Shown here piece after piece: positions 1-7,465 of a DNA stretch of 64,000 bases; positions within the stretch are counted from its first letter, which is position 1; each line of letters starts with the position of its first letter. The notes beneath the pieces were generated by a model. The model worked only from the letters and a program-made list of their open reading frames with translations, searched no databases and was not told where the DNA came from. A program made the position numbers and the translations under genes. Source of the stretch: Actinomyces timonensis DSM 23838 (GTDB taxonomy: Bacteria; Actinomycetota; Actinomycetes; Actinomycetales; Actinomycetaceae); NCBI RefSeq assembly GCF_000295095.1, contig NZ_JH806632.1:586233-650232 (forward strand), read 5' to 3'.

Positions 1-500
1 CGCGCCGGGGCACTGGAACGCGGCGACGCTGCGGAGCGCGGCGCCGAGGCACGCGAGGAGATGGGGGTGGAGGCCTTCCGATCCTTGGAGCGGGAGGCGA
101 GGGCGGCGAGGGCTCCCCTCACGGCGCCCATGGCCCCTCCGCGCGGGTGGCGCTGAGTGCTCAAGGCATTGGCGGTGCGGTCCAATCGCCCGCGGCGATT
201 CCCCCGGGAACCCATTCCAGGCGCGGTGCCGCTCCCCCGCGCTTGTCGCCCGGCGCTCCCCTTGCCCTGGGAGGACGTCTTCTTGGCGCGCTGGGCCCCG
301 ACGCGCGGATCCCCGCCCTTCTTGGCGGAGCCCTTCGCACCCCCAGAGGCCCGTGAGCGGGACGAGGCGCCGGACGCTCGCCCTTGGGAGGCTCCTCGAC
401 CGGAGGCGTGCGGGGAGCCCGCGGGACGTGGCTGGTCCTTCCCCCGGCCCTTGGCCGAGCGACCGCTGCTCCCACTGCCCCCTCTGCGTCCCTGTGCCAT
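1..500 (-). CDS. N-terminal part of a basic low-complexity protein (runs off the left edge)
   Basis: A minus-strand frame is open from the window edge to a stop at 606-608, with an ATG at 498-500. The visible 166 residues are rich in Gly, Ser, Arg, Lys and Ala (start MAQGRRGGSGSSGRSAKGRG), with no membrane segment, so this looks like a disordered, nucleic-acid-binding-like N-terminal extension. It lies downstream of mutY on the same strand. No convincing ribosome binding site precedes the ATG, and GTG at 528-530 is another possible start. I do not recognise the family. The opposite strand is also open in the mirror frame (ending at 156) and shares the same wobble positions, so base composition cannot decide between the strands. 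The minus frame is preferred because it is uninterrupted. Confidence 0.45.
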   Translation of the reverse strand, partial: MAQGRRGGSGSSGRSAKGRGKDQPRPAGSPHASGRGASQGRASGASSRSRASGGAKGSAKKGGDPRVGAQRAKKTSSQGKGSAGRQARGSGTAPGMGSRGNRRGRLDRTANALSTQRHPRGGAMGAVRGALAALASRSKDRKASTPISSRASAPRSAASPRSSAPA

Positions 501-603
501 GCGGCCGACTGTACCGCCCGGGCCTCGCACTCCCCGTGAGCGCCCCGCCTTGCCGGTGGCGTGTCCTGAGGCTCCTCGCGCGGGTCGATCGACAACGCCG
601 CCC

Positions 604-685
604 GTTCACGTTTGCTAGGTTCGACCGCTCACGTTTGCTAGGTTCGACCGCTCACGTTTGCTAGGTTCGACCGCTCACGTTTGCT
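604..685. repeat. 23-bp direct repeats, about 3.6 copies
   Basis: The unit begins GTTCGACCGCTCACGTTTGC and ends TAG. Complete copies lie at 619-641 and 642-664, a 21-base copy at 665-685, and a first copy lacking 8 internal bases at 604-618. There are no spacers, so it is not CRISPR. It sits between the 3' end of mutY and the next minus-strand gene. The 23-bp period is about two helical turns, which would suit stacked protein sites, but function is unknown. The rest of 501-787 shows no gene. Confidence 0.85.
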
Positions 686-787
686 GTATTCAGCTTCCTG
701 ACCAGGAGATATCAACCCGAGTAACCGGACCTGAGACGACGGCGGCCTCCGCGCGCCCCGTGGCTCATCACGGCAAGCGCTTTCCCG

Positions 788-1762
788 TCACGGCAGGCGG
801 TAGGTGGTGCCGGCGTCGTCGGTGGCGATGAGGCCGTCGGCCAGGAGGCCCGCAAGGGCCCGGGCGGGCTGGCCGGGATCGGCGTCGCCCCGCTTCGCCG
901 CGCCCGCGGCAGCGGCGAGCAGCGCCTCGGCGAGGACGCCGCGCCCGTCGTCGGCCTTCCGCAGGACCGTCATGATGAGACCTCGCGCCTGGCGGTCCGT
1001 GCCCGCCCAGGCCTGGGTCCTGCGCCTGCCCGCGTGCTCATCAGCAGGGCGCCCCACCGCCAGCCAGGCGCAGCGCCGGCGCCAGGGGCAGGCGCCGCAG
1101 TCCGGCTCGCGGGCCACGCAGACCAGCGCCCCGAGCTCCATGACAGCCACGGACCACTGGGCCGCCGTCGCGTCATCGTCGGGCAGGAGGGACTCGGCGC
1201 GCTCCCGCTCGGCGCGGCCCAGGTGGGGCGCGGGCAGCGCCTGGCCGCCCACGGCACGGGCAAGGACCCGGCGCACGTTCGTGTCCAACGCGAGAGCGCG
1301 GCGCCCGTGGGCGAAGGCCAGCACAGCCCCGGCCGTGTACTCCCCCACGCCGGGCAGGGCGAGGAGCGGCTCGCGCTCGGCGGGCAGCACGCCGTCGTGC
1401 TCGGCGACGACGACGGCGGCGCACTCCTTCAGGCGCAGGGCCCGGCGGGGGTAGCCCAGGCGGCCCCAGGCGCGCAGGACGTCGGCGGTGGGGGCGGCGG
1501 CGAGATCAGCGGGACCCGGCCAGCGGCGCTGCCAGTCCTCCCAGGCCGGGATCACGCGGGCCACAGGCGTCTGCTGGCTCATGACCTCGGACACGAGGAT
1601 CGCCCAGGGCGAGGTCCCGGGACGGCGCCAGGGCAGGTCGCGGGCGTGGAGGCGGTACCAGGAGACGATCTGCGAGACCGCGGCGTCGTCGCTCCCGCGC
1701 CCCGCCGTGCTCACCGTGCCCACCGGGCCTTGTCCGTCCACATCCGCCTCCTCGGCCCGCAT
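788..1762 (-). CDS. mutY: A/G-specific adenine DNA glycosylase MutY
   Basis: Base-excision repair enzyme that removes adenine mispaired with 8-oxoguanine. The 324-residue protein has the HhH-GPD fold: the segment SEVMSQQTP carries the catalytic Glu (about residue 59), the hairpin LPGVGEYTAGAV lies near 136-147, and the catalytic Asp of LALDTNVRRV is near 160. Four cysteines at about 215, 222, 225 and 231 in a C-x6-C-x2-C-x5-C pattern bind the 4Fe-4S cluster. The C-terminal NUDIX-like 8-oxoG domain of E. coli MutY is essentially missing, as in many short actinobacterial versions. ATG at 1760-1762 is chosen because upstream codons read as non-conserved, Pro-rich sequence and would overlap the divergent promoter region. 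Confidence 0.93.
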   Translation of the reverse strand: MRAEEADVDGQGPVGTVSTAGRGSDDAAVSQIVSWYRLHARDLPWRRPGTSPWAILVSEVMSQQTPVARVIPAWEDWQRRWPGPADLAAAPTADVLRAWGRLGYPRRALRLKECAAVVVAEHDGVLPAEREPLLALPGVGEYTAGAVLAFAHGRRALALDTNVRRVLARAVGGQALPAPHLGRAERERAESLLPDDDATAAQWSVAVMELGALVCVAREPDCGACPWRRRCAWLAVGRPADEHAGRRRTQAWAGTDRQARGLIMTVLRKADDGRGVLAEALLAAAAGAAKRGDADPGQPARALAGLLADGLIATDDAGTTYRLP

Positions 1763-1874
1763 CGTACAGGCGGGGCAGGGCACCACTGCGGGCGGCTCGT
1801 GTCCGGCTAGCCCCACCCCGCTTGGCCCGGCAGCCGGATACCGGCAGGATGAGCGCGCGAACCAGGATGGAGCT

Positions 1875-3219
1875 ATGACCACGACGACAGCGCCTCTGAG
1901 CGTCCCAGACAGTCCCAGCGCCCCGACCCGTCCCTCTCGGGCAACAGCGCGCCGAACCGCCGCCTATGCCGCCTACCTCTTCCTCGCATGGCCCGTCCAC
2001 CTCCTTCTCTTCATCACCGTCGTCGTGATGACCACCACGGGGGCCTCTCTCGCGTTCCTGGGCGGGATCGGCCTGCTCGGCCTCATCGGAGGCCATCTTC
2101 ATCGCCCGGCTCGGGGCGGCGGCGCAGCGCCAGGTGGGCACCAGCCTGACCGGGCGCGAGGCACCAAGCCTCATCTACTCCCAGCCCAACCCGGGCGACT
2201 CGACGCTGCGCCGCCTCCTCACCCCGCTGCGCGACCCGCAGTCCTGGCGTGACGTGGCCTGGGCCATCGTCAGCTTCCCGATCTCCTTGTTCACCTGGGC
2301 GATCACCGTCGTCTGGTGCGCCCTGATCGCCGTCGCCCCTGTCTCCCCGATCCTGGAGTACATCGAGTACCGGGTCGAGGAGCGCTGGCCGGGGGAACAC
2401 GACATCGAGCTCGGCCCCTCCGTGCTGGGCGAGCTGCTCGACCTGCCCCACCCGCATATCGCCGACGTCGTCATCACCATCATCGTCGGCGCGATCTGCC
2501 TGAGGAGCGCCCCTGCTGTCCTCGGCGGACTGGCCCGCATGCAGCTCGGCCACGCCGACCACATGCTCTCCCACTACGCGCGCGAGCATGAGCATGTCCT
2601 GCGCCTGCGGGAGTCGCGCCAGGCTGCGCACTCCGCCGAGGCGGCATCCCTGCGCCGCCTGGAGCGCGACCTCCACGACGGCCCCCAGCAGCGCCTCGTC
2701 CGCCTCAACATGGACCTCGCCCGTGCCAAGCGGCATGCCGGCAGCGACCCTGCCAGGGCCCAGGAGCTCCTCGACGCCGCGATGGCGCAGGCCCAGGACA
2801 CCCTCCTGGAACTGCGCCAGCTCTCGAGGGGAATCGCCCCGCCGATCCTCGTGGACCGCGGGCTCGAGGCCGCCATCATGGAGGCCGCGACGCGCTCAAC
2901 GGTCCCCGTCACGGTGAGGGCCGACCTGCCCGCGCTGCCGATGACCGCGGCCACCGCCGCCTACTACGTGGTCGCCGAGTCCCTGGCCAATATCAACAAG
3001 CACTCCGGGGCGAGCCAGGCGGCCGTCACCGCTGAGGCCGACGGCGGGCTCCTGCGGGTGATCATCACCGACGACGGCGTGGGAGGGGCCTCGACGGCCA
3101 AGGGCCATGGACTGGCGGGGCTGGAGCAGCGCCTGGCCGGTGTTGATGGCACACTGGGCATCTCCTCCCCCACTGGGGGCCCCACGATGATCGAGGCGGT
3201 GATCCCGTGCGAGTCCTGA
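1875..3219 (+). pseudogene. NarL-family sensor histidine kinase, frameshifted near its N-terminus
   Basis: Membrane sensor kinase paired with the response regulator that overlaps its end. The ATG at 1875 (preceded by GGAG) opens a frame encoding two membrane segments (around AYAAYLFLAWPVHLLLFITV and ASLAFLGGIGLLGLIG). At about 2088-2092 the coding signal moves to another frame that continues AIFIARLGAAAQRQVG, two more membrane segments and the kinase core. Removing one base in the GGAGG at 2088-2092 restores a 447-residue protein. The HisKA_3 box LERDLHDGPQQR has its His near repaired residue 267; the ATPase has ANINKHSG and DDGVGG. Without repair, translation could begin only at GTG 2134, losing half the membrane sensor. 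It may be a true pseudogene or a sequencing error. Confidence 0.82.
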
Positions 3220-3866
3220 TCGCCGACGATTCGATCCTCCTGCGCGAGGGCCTGGCGATGATCCTCGCCGACGAGGGCCACGAGGTGATCGCCAGCGTCG
3301 GCACCGGGGACGAGCTCGTGGCCCAGTGCCTGGCGCTGCGCCCGGACCTGACGATCAGCGACATCCGCATGCCCCCCTCGCATACCGACGAGGGTCTGCG
3401 CGCGGCCCAGCGCATCCGCGCCGAATGGCCCGAGGCCCCGATCCTCCTGCTGAGCCAGTACATCGTGCTCAGCTACGCCTCCGAGCTCCTGTCCAGTGGC
3501 ACGGGGCCCATCGGCTACCTGCTCAAGGACCGTGTCTCGGATATCGACTCCTTCATCAACGCCGTGGAGCGAGTGGCCGGGGGCGGCATGGTCCTCGACT
3601 CCGAGGTGGTGGCCCAGATCATGGGCCGGGGCCGGGCGAACGACCCCGTCGCCACCCTGACGCCCCGGGAGCGGGAGGTTCTCGAGCTCATGGCCGAGGG
3701 CCGCACCAACGCGGGGATCGCGGAGGCCATGGTGGTCACGGAGGGCGCGGTGGAGAAGCACATCCAGCGGATCTTCGCCAAGCTCGGGCTGCACGCCGAC
3801 GGCGGGGTCCACCGCCGCGTCGCGGCTGTCCTGGCCCTCCTGGGCCCTGGGTCGCCGGGGCGCTAG
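3207..3866 (+). CDS. LuxR/NarL-family response regulator
   Basis: DNA-binding partner of the preceding kinase. The 219-residue protein begins with a GTG that overlaps the kinase stop by 13 bases, so the two are translationally coupled. The receiver domain (about 1-125) has acidic residues D7-D8, phospho-acceptor D52 in TISDIRMPP, and conserved K107 in YLLKDRV. The C-terminal LuxR helix-turn-helix (about 150-210) contains LTPREREVLELMAEGRTNAG and VEKHIQRIFAKLGL. This pairing commonly senses envelope stress or signal molecules, but the input cannot be read from sequence. It is intact, so its regulon may now depend on cross-talk if the kinase frameshift is real. Confidence 0.93.
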   Translation: MRVLIADDSILLREGLAMILADEGHEVIASVGTGDELVAQCLALRPDLTISDIRMPPSHTDEGLRAAQRIRAEWPEAPILLLSQYIVLSYASELLSSGTGPIGYLLKDRVSDIDSFINAVERVAGGGMVLDSEVVAQIMGRGRANDPVATLTPREREVLELMAEGRTNAGIAEAMVVTEGAVEKHIQRIFAKLGLHADGGVHRRVAAVLALLGPGSPGR

Positions 3867-3890
3867 GCGCCGACCACGCGCCGGGTGGCC

Positions 3891-4487
3891 TCAGAGCTCC
3901 AGGAGCATCCGGGTGTTGCCCAGGGTGTTGGGCTTGGCACGGGCAAGGTCGAGGAACTCGGCGACGCCGTCGTCGTGGGAGCGGACGATCTCGGCGAAGG
4001 CGTCCGTGCCCACCGGCATCCCGGAGATCTCCTGGAAGCCGTGCCGTTTGAAGAAGCCGACCTCGAAGGTCAGGCAGAACAGGCGCTGGAGGTCGAGGGA
4101 CCGGGCCCGGATGATGAGGGAGCGCAGCAGCGCCGAGCCGACGCCGCGGCCGCCCAGACGGGGATCCACGGCCAGGGTGCGGATCTCCGCGATGTCGTCC
4201 CACATGACATGCAGCGCGCCGCAGCCCACGATCCGCCCCGGCTCGATCCCCGTGGGGCGCTCGGCCCCAGGCGCCGGCGGGAGCTCGGCGACGGTGAACT
4301 CCTGGACATCCTCGAAATAGGCGATGAGGTCCTTGGAGACGAGGATCCGCCTCTCGGCGAACGGTCGGACGAGCTCGGCGATCGCGCGCACATCCGCGGG
4401 CCGGGCCGGCCGCAGGATCGGCAGGTCCCTTGCGGCGGCGACAGCCGGACTGGTGGCGGCGGGCTGGTCATCAGGGGCGGAACTCAT
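3891..4487 (-). CDS. argA: Amino-acid N-acetyltransferase, actinobacterial ArgA type
   Basis: Catalyses the first step of arginine synthesis, acetylating glutamate with acetyl-CoA. It is a single GNAT domain (198 residues), unlike the longer E. coli ArgA. The acetyl-CoA loop is seen in TLAVDPRLGGRGVGSALL, and family-typical stretches are GCGALHVMWDD, CLTFEVGFFKRHGF, GVAEFLDLARAKPN and LGNTRMLL. These match what I recall of the mycobacterial enzyme Rv2747. The first about 22 residues are a variable tail. It is convergent with the response regulator and is not in an arg operon here, which is usual for this form. Confidence 0.88.
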   Translation of the reverse strand: MSSAPDDQPAATSPAVAAARDLPILRPARPADVRAIAELVRPFAERRILVSKDLIAYFEDVQEFTVAELPPAPGAERPTGIEPGRIVGCGALHVMWDDIAEIRTLAVDPRLGGRGVGSALLRSLIIRARSLDLQRLFCLTFEVGFFKRHGFQEISGMPVGTDAFAEIVRSHDDGVAEFLDLARAKPNTLGNTRMLLEL

Positions 4488-4568
4488 CGCCCCACCCTAC
4501 TCAGGACGGCCCAGTGGCCCAGATGAGGCCACTGGCTCTTCGCCCAGGCCGCGCGGCGCCGCTTCGCC

Positions 4569-5510
4569 TCAGCCAGCGAGGATGGCGGCGGCCGTGCGCG
4601 AATCGGTGACGACGGCGCTGGCGTACCCGGCGCCCAGGGCCACGCGCATCGGCAGCGCCTTGTCCTGGCCGTGGCCCACGAGGACGCGCCGGCCCGGGCC
4701 GGTGAGCGCCTCCAGGCCGATGGCGATGACGCGGTCCTCCACCTCGGGGATGACGGGCGCGCCGTGGGCGTCAACGAAGTGCGAGAAGAAGTCCGCCACG
4801 GCGCCCTTGGCGCGCAGCTGCTCCATCAGCCCCTCCTTGAGGTAGCCCGAGCGCACGAGGATGGAGTCGTCACGGATGGCGCCTGGCGAGTAGAGGATCG
4901 TGTCAGCGCTGGCGGCGTCGCGGAGGGTCTGGGCGATGGCCGGCTCCTGGCGCAGGCGCCGGGCCAGGTCGACGTCGCGCACGAGGGCGGGGGCCGGCAG
5001 GAGGCTGCCCATCCCCTGGCCCTTGCGGGCGATGAGGCTGATCGAGCGCATGACGACGTCGTCGTCATCGGAGCGGATGAGCCCGCCGAAGGCCTGGTAG
5101 ACCTTGAGACCGCTCGTCCAGCGGTCGGGCATCGCCTGGGCGACCGCGGCGATCGTGCGCCCCCAGGCCACGCCGAGGCTCGTCGGGCGGGGGCGCAGCC
5201 CGGTGAGGTAGTCGCCGGCCGCCGAGGCGACGACGGACCCGGCGGCGCCCGCCTCCTCCGGCGAGGCCACCACGATGGCGTCGACGACGTCGAAGGCGCC
5301 CCGGATCTGGTTCTCCAGGGAACGGTCGCGGGCATGCGGGTGGTTGATCGAGATGGTGATCATCCCGCAGTCGCGGGCCTCCTCCAGCAGCCGCCCGACG
5401 GTCCAGCGCGAGCACATGAGCCGATCGGCGATGGCGGCCTGCGTGAGGCGCTCGTAGTAGTAGAGCTCGGCGGCCCTCAGCATGAGGGCATCGCGCTCGG
5501 CGTCGCTCAT
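4569..5510 (-). CDS. SorC-family transcriptional regulator of the adjacent carbohydrate operon
   Basis: The 313-residue protein has an N-terminal helix-turn-helix (about 15-45: LTQAAIADRLMCSRWTVGRLL) and a C-terminal SorC sugar-phosphate-binding domain (SLGVAWGRTIAAVAQ, VYQAFGGL, ILYSPGAIRDDSILV). ATG at 5508-5510 is chosen because a GGAGG lies six bases upstream and the extension above it is not conserved-looking. It is the last gene of the seven-gene minus-strand operon, 144 bp after the AraB-like kinase, and the gap holds four 11-bp tandem repeats. EryD of erythritol operons belongs to this family, which fits a polyol-phosphate inducer, but the effector is unknown. Confidence 0.87.
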   Translation of the reverse strand: MSDAERDALMLRAAELYYYERLTQAAIADRLMCSRWTVGRLLEEARDCGMITISINHPHARDRSLENQIRGAFDVVDAIVVASPEEAGAAGSVVASAAGDYLTGLRPRPTSLGVAWGRTIAAVAQAMPDRWTSGLKVYQAFGGLIRSDDDDVVMRSISLIARKGQGMGSLLPAPALVRDVDLARRLRQEPAIAQTLRDAASADTILYSPGAIRDDSILVRSGYLKEGLMEQLRAKGAVADFFSHFVDAHGAPVIPEVEDRVIAIGLEALTGPGRRVLVGHGQDKALPMRVALGAGYASAVVTDSRTAAAILAG

Positions 5511-5593
5511 CGTCTTCCTCCCCAGGCGCTCGGGCGCTGCGCGGCCCGGCCTCACCGGTGCCGCGCAGCGCCCTCAGCATCTCCGCAGTGCCG

Positions 5594-5637
5594 CTGCGAT
5601 ATGACTGCGATCTCAGTGCGATCTGACTGCGATCTCA
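5594..5637. repeat. Four tandem 11-bp repeats upstream of the SorC regulator
   Basis: Consecutive units CTGCGATATGA, CTGCGATCTCA, GTGCGATCTGA and CTGCGATCTCA lie between the kinase stop and the regulator start. A period of 11 bp is close to one helical turn, so identical half-sites would face the same side of DNA, as expected for a cooperative operator. The position, about 84 bp upstream of the regulator ATG, suggests autoregulation or an internal promoter. Function is inferred. Confidence 0.8.
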
Positions 5638-5654
5638 CTGGCCGCCGGCCGGCG

Positions 5655-7373
5655 TCACTCGTCGCCGGCCCCCTCGGCCCGACGGCGCAGGGCGTCGGCG
5701 CGCAGCGCCTTGAGGGCGTGCATCGTCTCGTCTCCCCGCCCGAACAGGCCGTGCAGGTGGCGGTAGATCTCGTAGAGGCGATCGTACTGAACGGCCGCCT
5801 TCTCGTTGGGCTCGTAGACCTTCTCCGAGACACCTCCCATGGCGGTCGCCGCGGACGGCAGGTCCGGGTAGGCGCCCGCGGCGACGGCGGCGAAGATCGA
5901 CGAGCCGTGGGCCCCCGCCTGGATCGTGGAGGCGGTCAGCAGGCGCAGCCGCGTGATGTCGGCGTACATCTGCATGAGGAACTCGTCCTTGATGAGGCCG
6001 CCGGCCACGCGCACCTCGGTGACGGGCACGCCGTAGGCCTCGAAGTTCTCGATGATGACGCGCGCGCCGAAGGCGGTGGACTCCAGAAGCGCCCGGTACT
6101 GGTCCTCGGGGCGGGTCACGAGCGTCTGGCCGATCATGAGGCCGGTCAGCTGGGAGTCGACCAGCGGGGAGCGGTTGCCGTTCCACCAGTCGAGGGCCAC
6201 CAGGCCGTGCTCACCGACCTCCTGGTCCGCGGCCAGGCGGGCGAGGAGGGCGAAGATCGAGATGCCCTCGGACTCGGCCTGGATGAAGTAGGAGCGCGGC
6301 ACGTTGTTGTCGATGAACCAGGCGAAGGAGTCGCCCACGGCGGACTGCCCGGCCTCGTAGCCCCAGGTGCCCTCGGAGATGCCGCCGTCGACGACGCCGA
6401 AGACGCCCGGGACCTCCACGCACTCCTCGGCGGGCAGGACCCAGCAGGTCGAGGTGCCCAGGATCCCGGTGAGCTGGCCGGGGCGCACGGCGTTGACGGA
6501 GGCGGCGTGGACGTGGGCGTCGATGTTGCCCGCGGCCACGGGGGTGCCCTCGCGCAGCCCGAAGGCCTGGGCGTACTCGGCGGTGAGCCCGCCGACGGCC
6601 GATCCCAGGGCGGCGATCGGGTGGTTCATGCGGGTGGAGTAGACGTCGGCGAAGTCGGGGTTGAGGGCGCCCAGGAACTCCTCGGTCGGGTAGACGCCGT
6701 CCTGAAGCATCCGCTTGTAGCCGGAGTCGGAGGCCGAGTAGGCCAGGGTGCCGGTGAGCCGCCAGGTGAGCCAGTCGAGCATGTCGACGATCTCGCCGGT
6801 GGCGGCGTAGACGTCCGGGGCCTTCTCGAGGGTCTCCAGGGCCTTGGGCAGGAGCATCTCGGCGGACAGGATGCCGCCGTAGCGGGGCAGCCAGGCCTCG
6901 CCGCGCTTCTTGGCGAGCTCGACGATGCGGTCGGCCTGGCTCTGCGCGCCGTGGTGCTTCCACAGCTTGACGTAAGCGTGCGGGTTGTTCGCGAACTCCG
7001 GCTTCTCACACATGGGCACGCCGTCGGAGTCGGTGACGACGACGGTGGCGGAAGTGACGTCGAGCCCCACACCGATGATGTCGGCCCCGCGCACCCCGGA
7101 GGCGCGCACGGCGGCGGCGCTGGCGGCGCACATGGACTCCAGGTAGTCGCCGGGCACCTGGAGGGCGAACTCCGGGGGAAGCTCCCGGTTGTCCCCGGCG
7201 GTCAGGCGCCGGTCCATGATCGGGGTGGCGTACTCGCTCACGGCGTCGGCGAGGATCTCGCCGTCGGAGACCCGGGTGACGACGGCGCGCACGGACAGCG
7301 TGCCGAAGTCGAGGCCCAGGGTGTAGGTGCCCTCGGTGGCCGGGGCGGGGGGCGGGGTGTCGGTGGTCGTCAT
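5655..7373 (-). CDS. FGGY-family kinase, L-ribulokinase (AraB)-like
   Basis: ATP-dependent sugar kinase of 572 residues, the usual AraB length. The N-terminal phosphate loop is LGLDFGTLSVRAV (about 19-31). AraB-like stretches are FANNPHAYVKLWKHHGAQ, WLPRYGGILSAEMLLPKALE and IVDMLDWLTWRLTG. The C-terminal lobe has AGGLIKDEFLMQMYADI and AGAHGSSIFAAVAAG. ATG at 7371-7373 has AAGGAG upstream; an in-frame ATG 21 bases earlier overlaps that site and is rejected. AraA and AraD are absent, so arabinose breakdown is unlikely and the substrate may be another ketose or polyol. It is gene six of the operon, after a strong hairpin. Confidence 0.88.
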   Translation of the reverse strand: MTTTDTPPPAPATEGTYTLGLDFGTLSVRAVVTRVSDGEILADAVSEYATPIMDRRLTAGDNRELPPEFALQVPGDYLESMCAASAAAVRASGVRGADIIGVGLDVTSATVVVTDSDGVPMCEKPEFANNPHAYVKLWKHHGAQSQADRIVELAKKRGEAWLPRYGGILSAEMLLPKALETLEKAPDVYAATGEIVDMLDWLTWRLTGTLAYSASDSGYKRMLQDGVYPTEEFLGALNPDFADVYSTRMNHPIAALGSAVGGLTAEYAQAFGLREGTPVAAGNIDAHVHAASVNAVRPGQLTGILGTSTCWVLPAEECVEVPGVFGVVDGGISEGTWGYEAGQSAVGDSFAWFIDNNVPRSYFIQAESEGISIFALLARLAADQEVGEHGLVALDWWNGNRSPLVDSQLTGLMIGQTLVTRPEDQYRALLESTAFGARVIIENFEAYGVPVTEVRVAGGLIKDEFLMQMYADITRLRLLTASTIQAGAHGSSIFAAVAAGAYPDLPSAATAMGGVSEKVYEPNEKAAVQYDRLYEIYRHLHGLFGRGDETMHALKALRADALRRRAEGAGDE

Positions 7374-7420
7374 CGTCGTCGTGCTCCTTCGCATACAGGG
7401 TCTGTGGTTCGGGTGGAGGG

Positions 7421-7452
7421 GCCCGGCGCGGCCCCGCGGGGTCGCGCCGGGC
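7421..7452 (-). terminator. Strong hairpin between the AraM-like and AraB-like genes
   Basis: Ten-base arms GCCCGGCGCG (7421-7430) and CGCGCCGGGC (7443-7452) enclose a further self-complementary CCCCGCGGGG. There is no T-run, so it may be an RNA-stability or attenuation element within the operon rather than a full terminator. Confidence 0.55.
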
Positions 7453-7465
7453 CGGGCGGGACGCG

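Noticed and set aside
157-618. Plus-strand gene of 153 codons near the left edge
   Set aside because: Pro/Arg-rich with no motif, runs into the 23-bp repeats, and is the mirror of an uninterrupted minus-strand frame.
604-685. CRISPR array
   Set aside because: The 23-bp units are directly adjacent with no spacers and there are no cas genes nearby.
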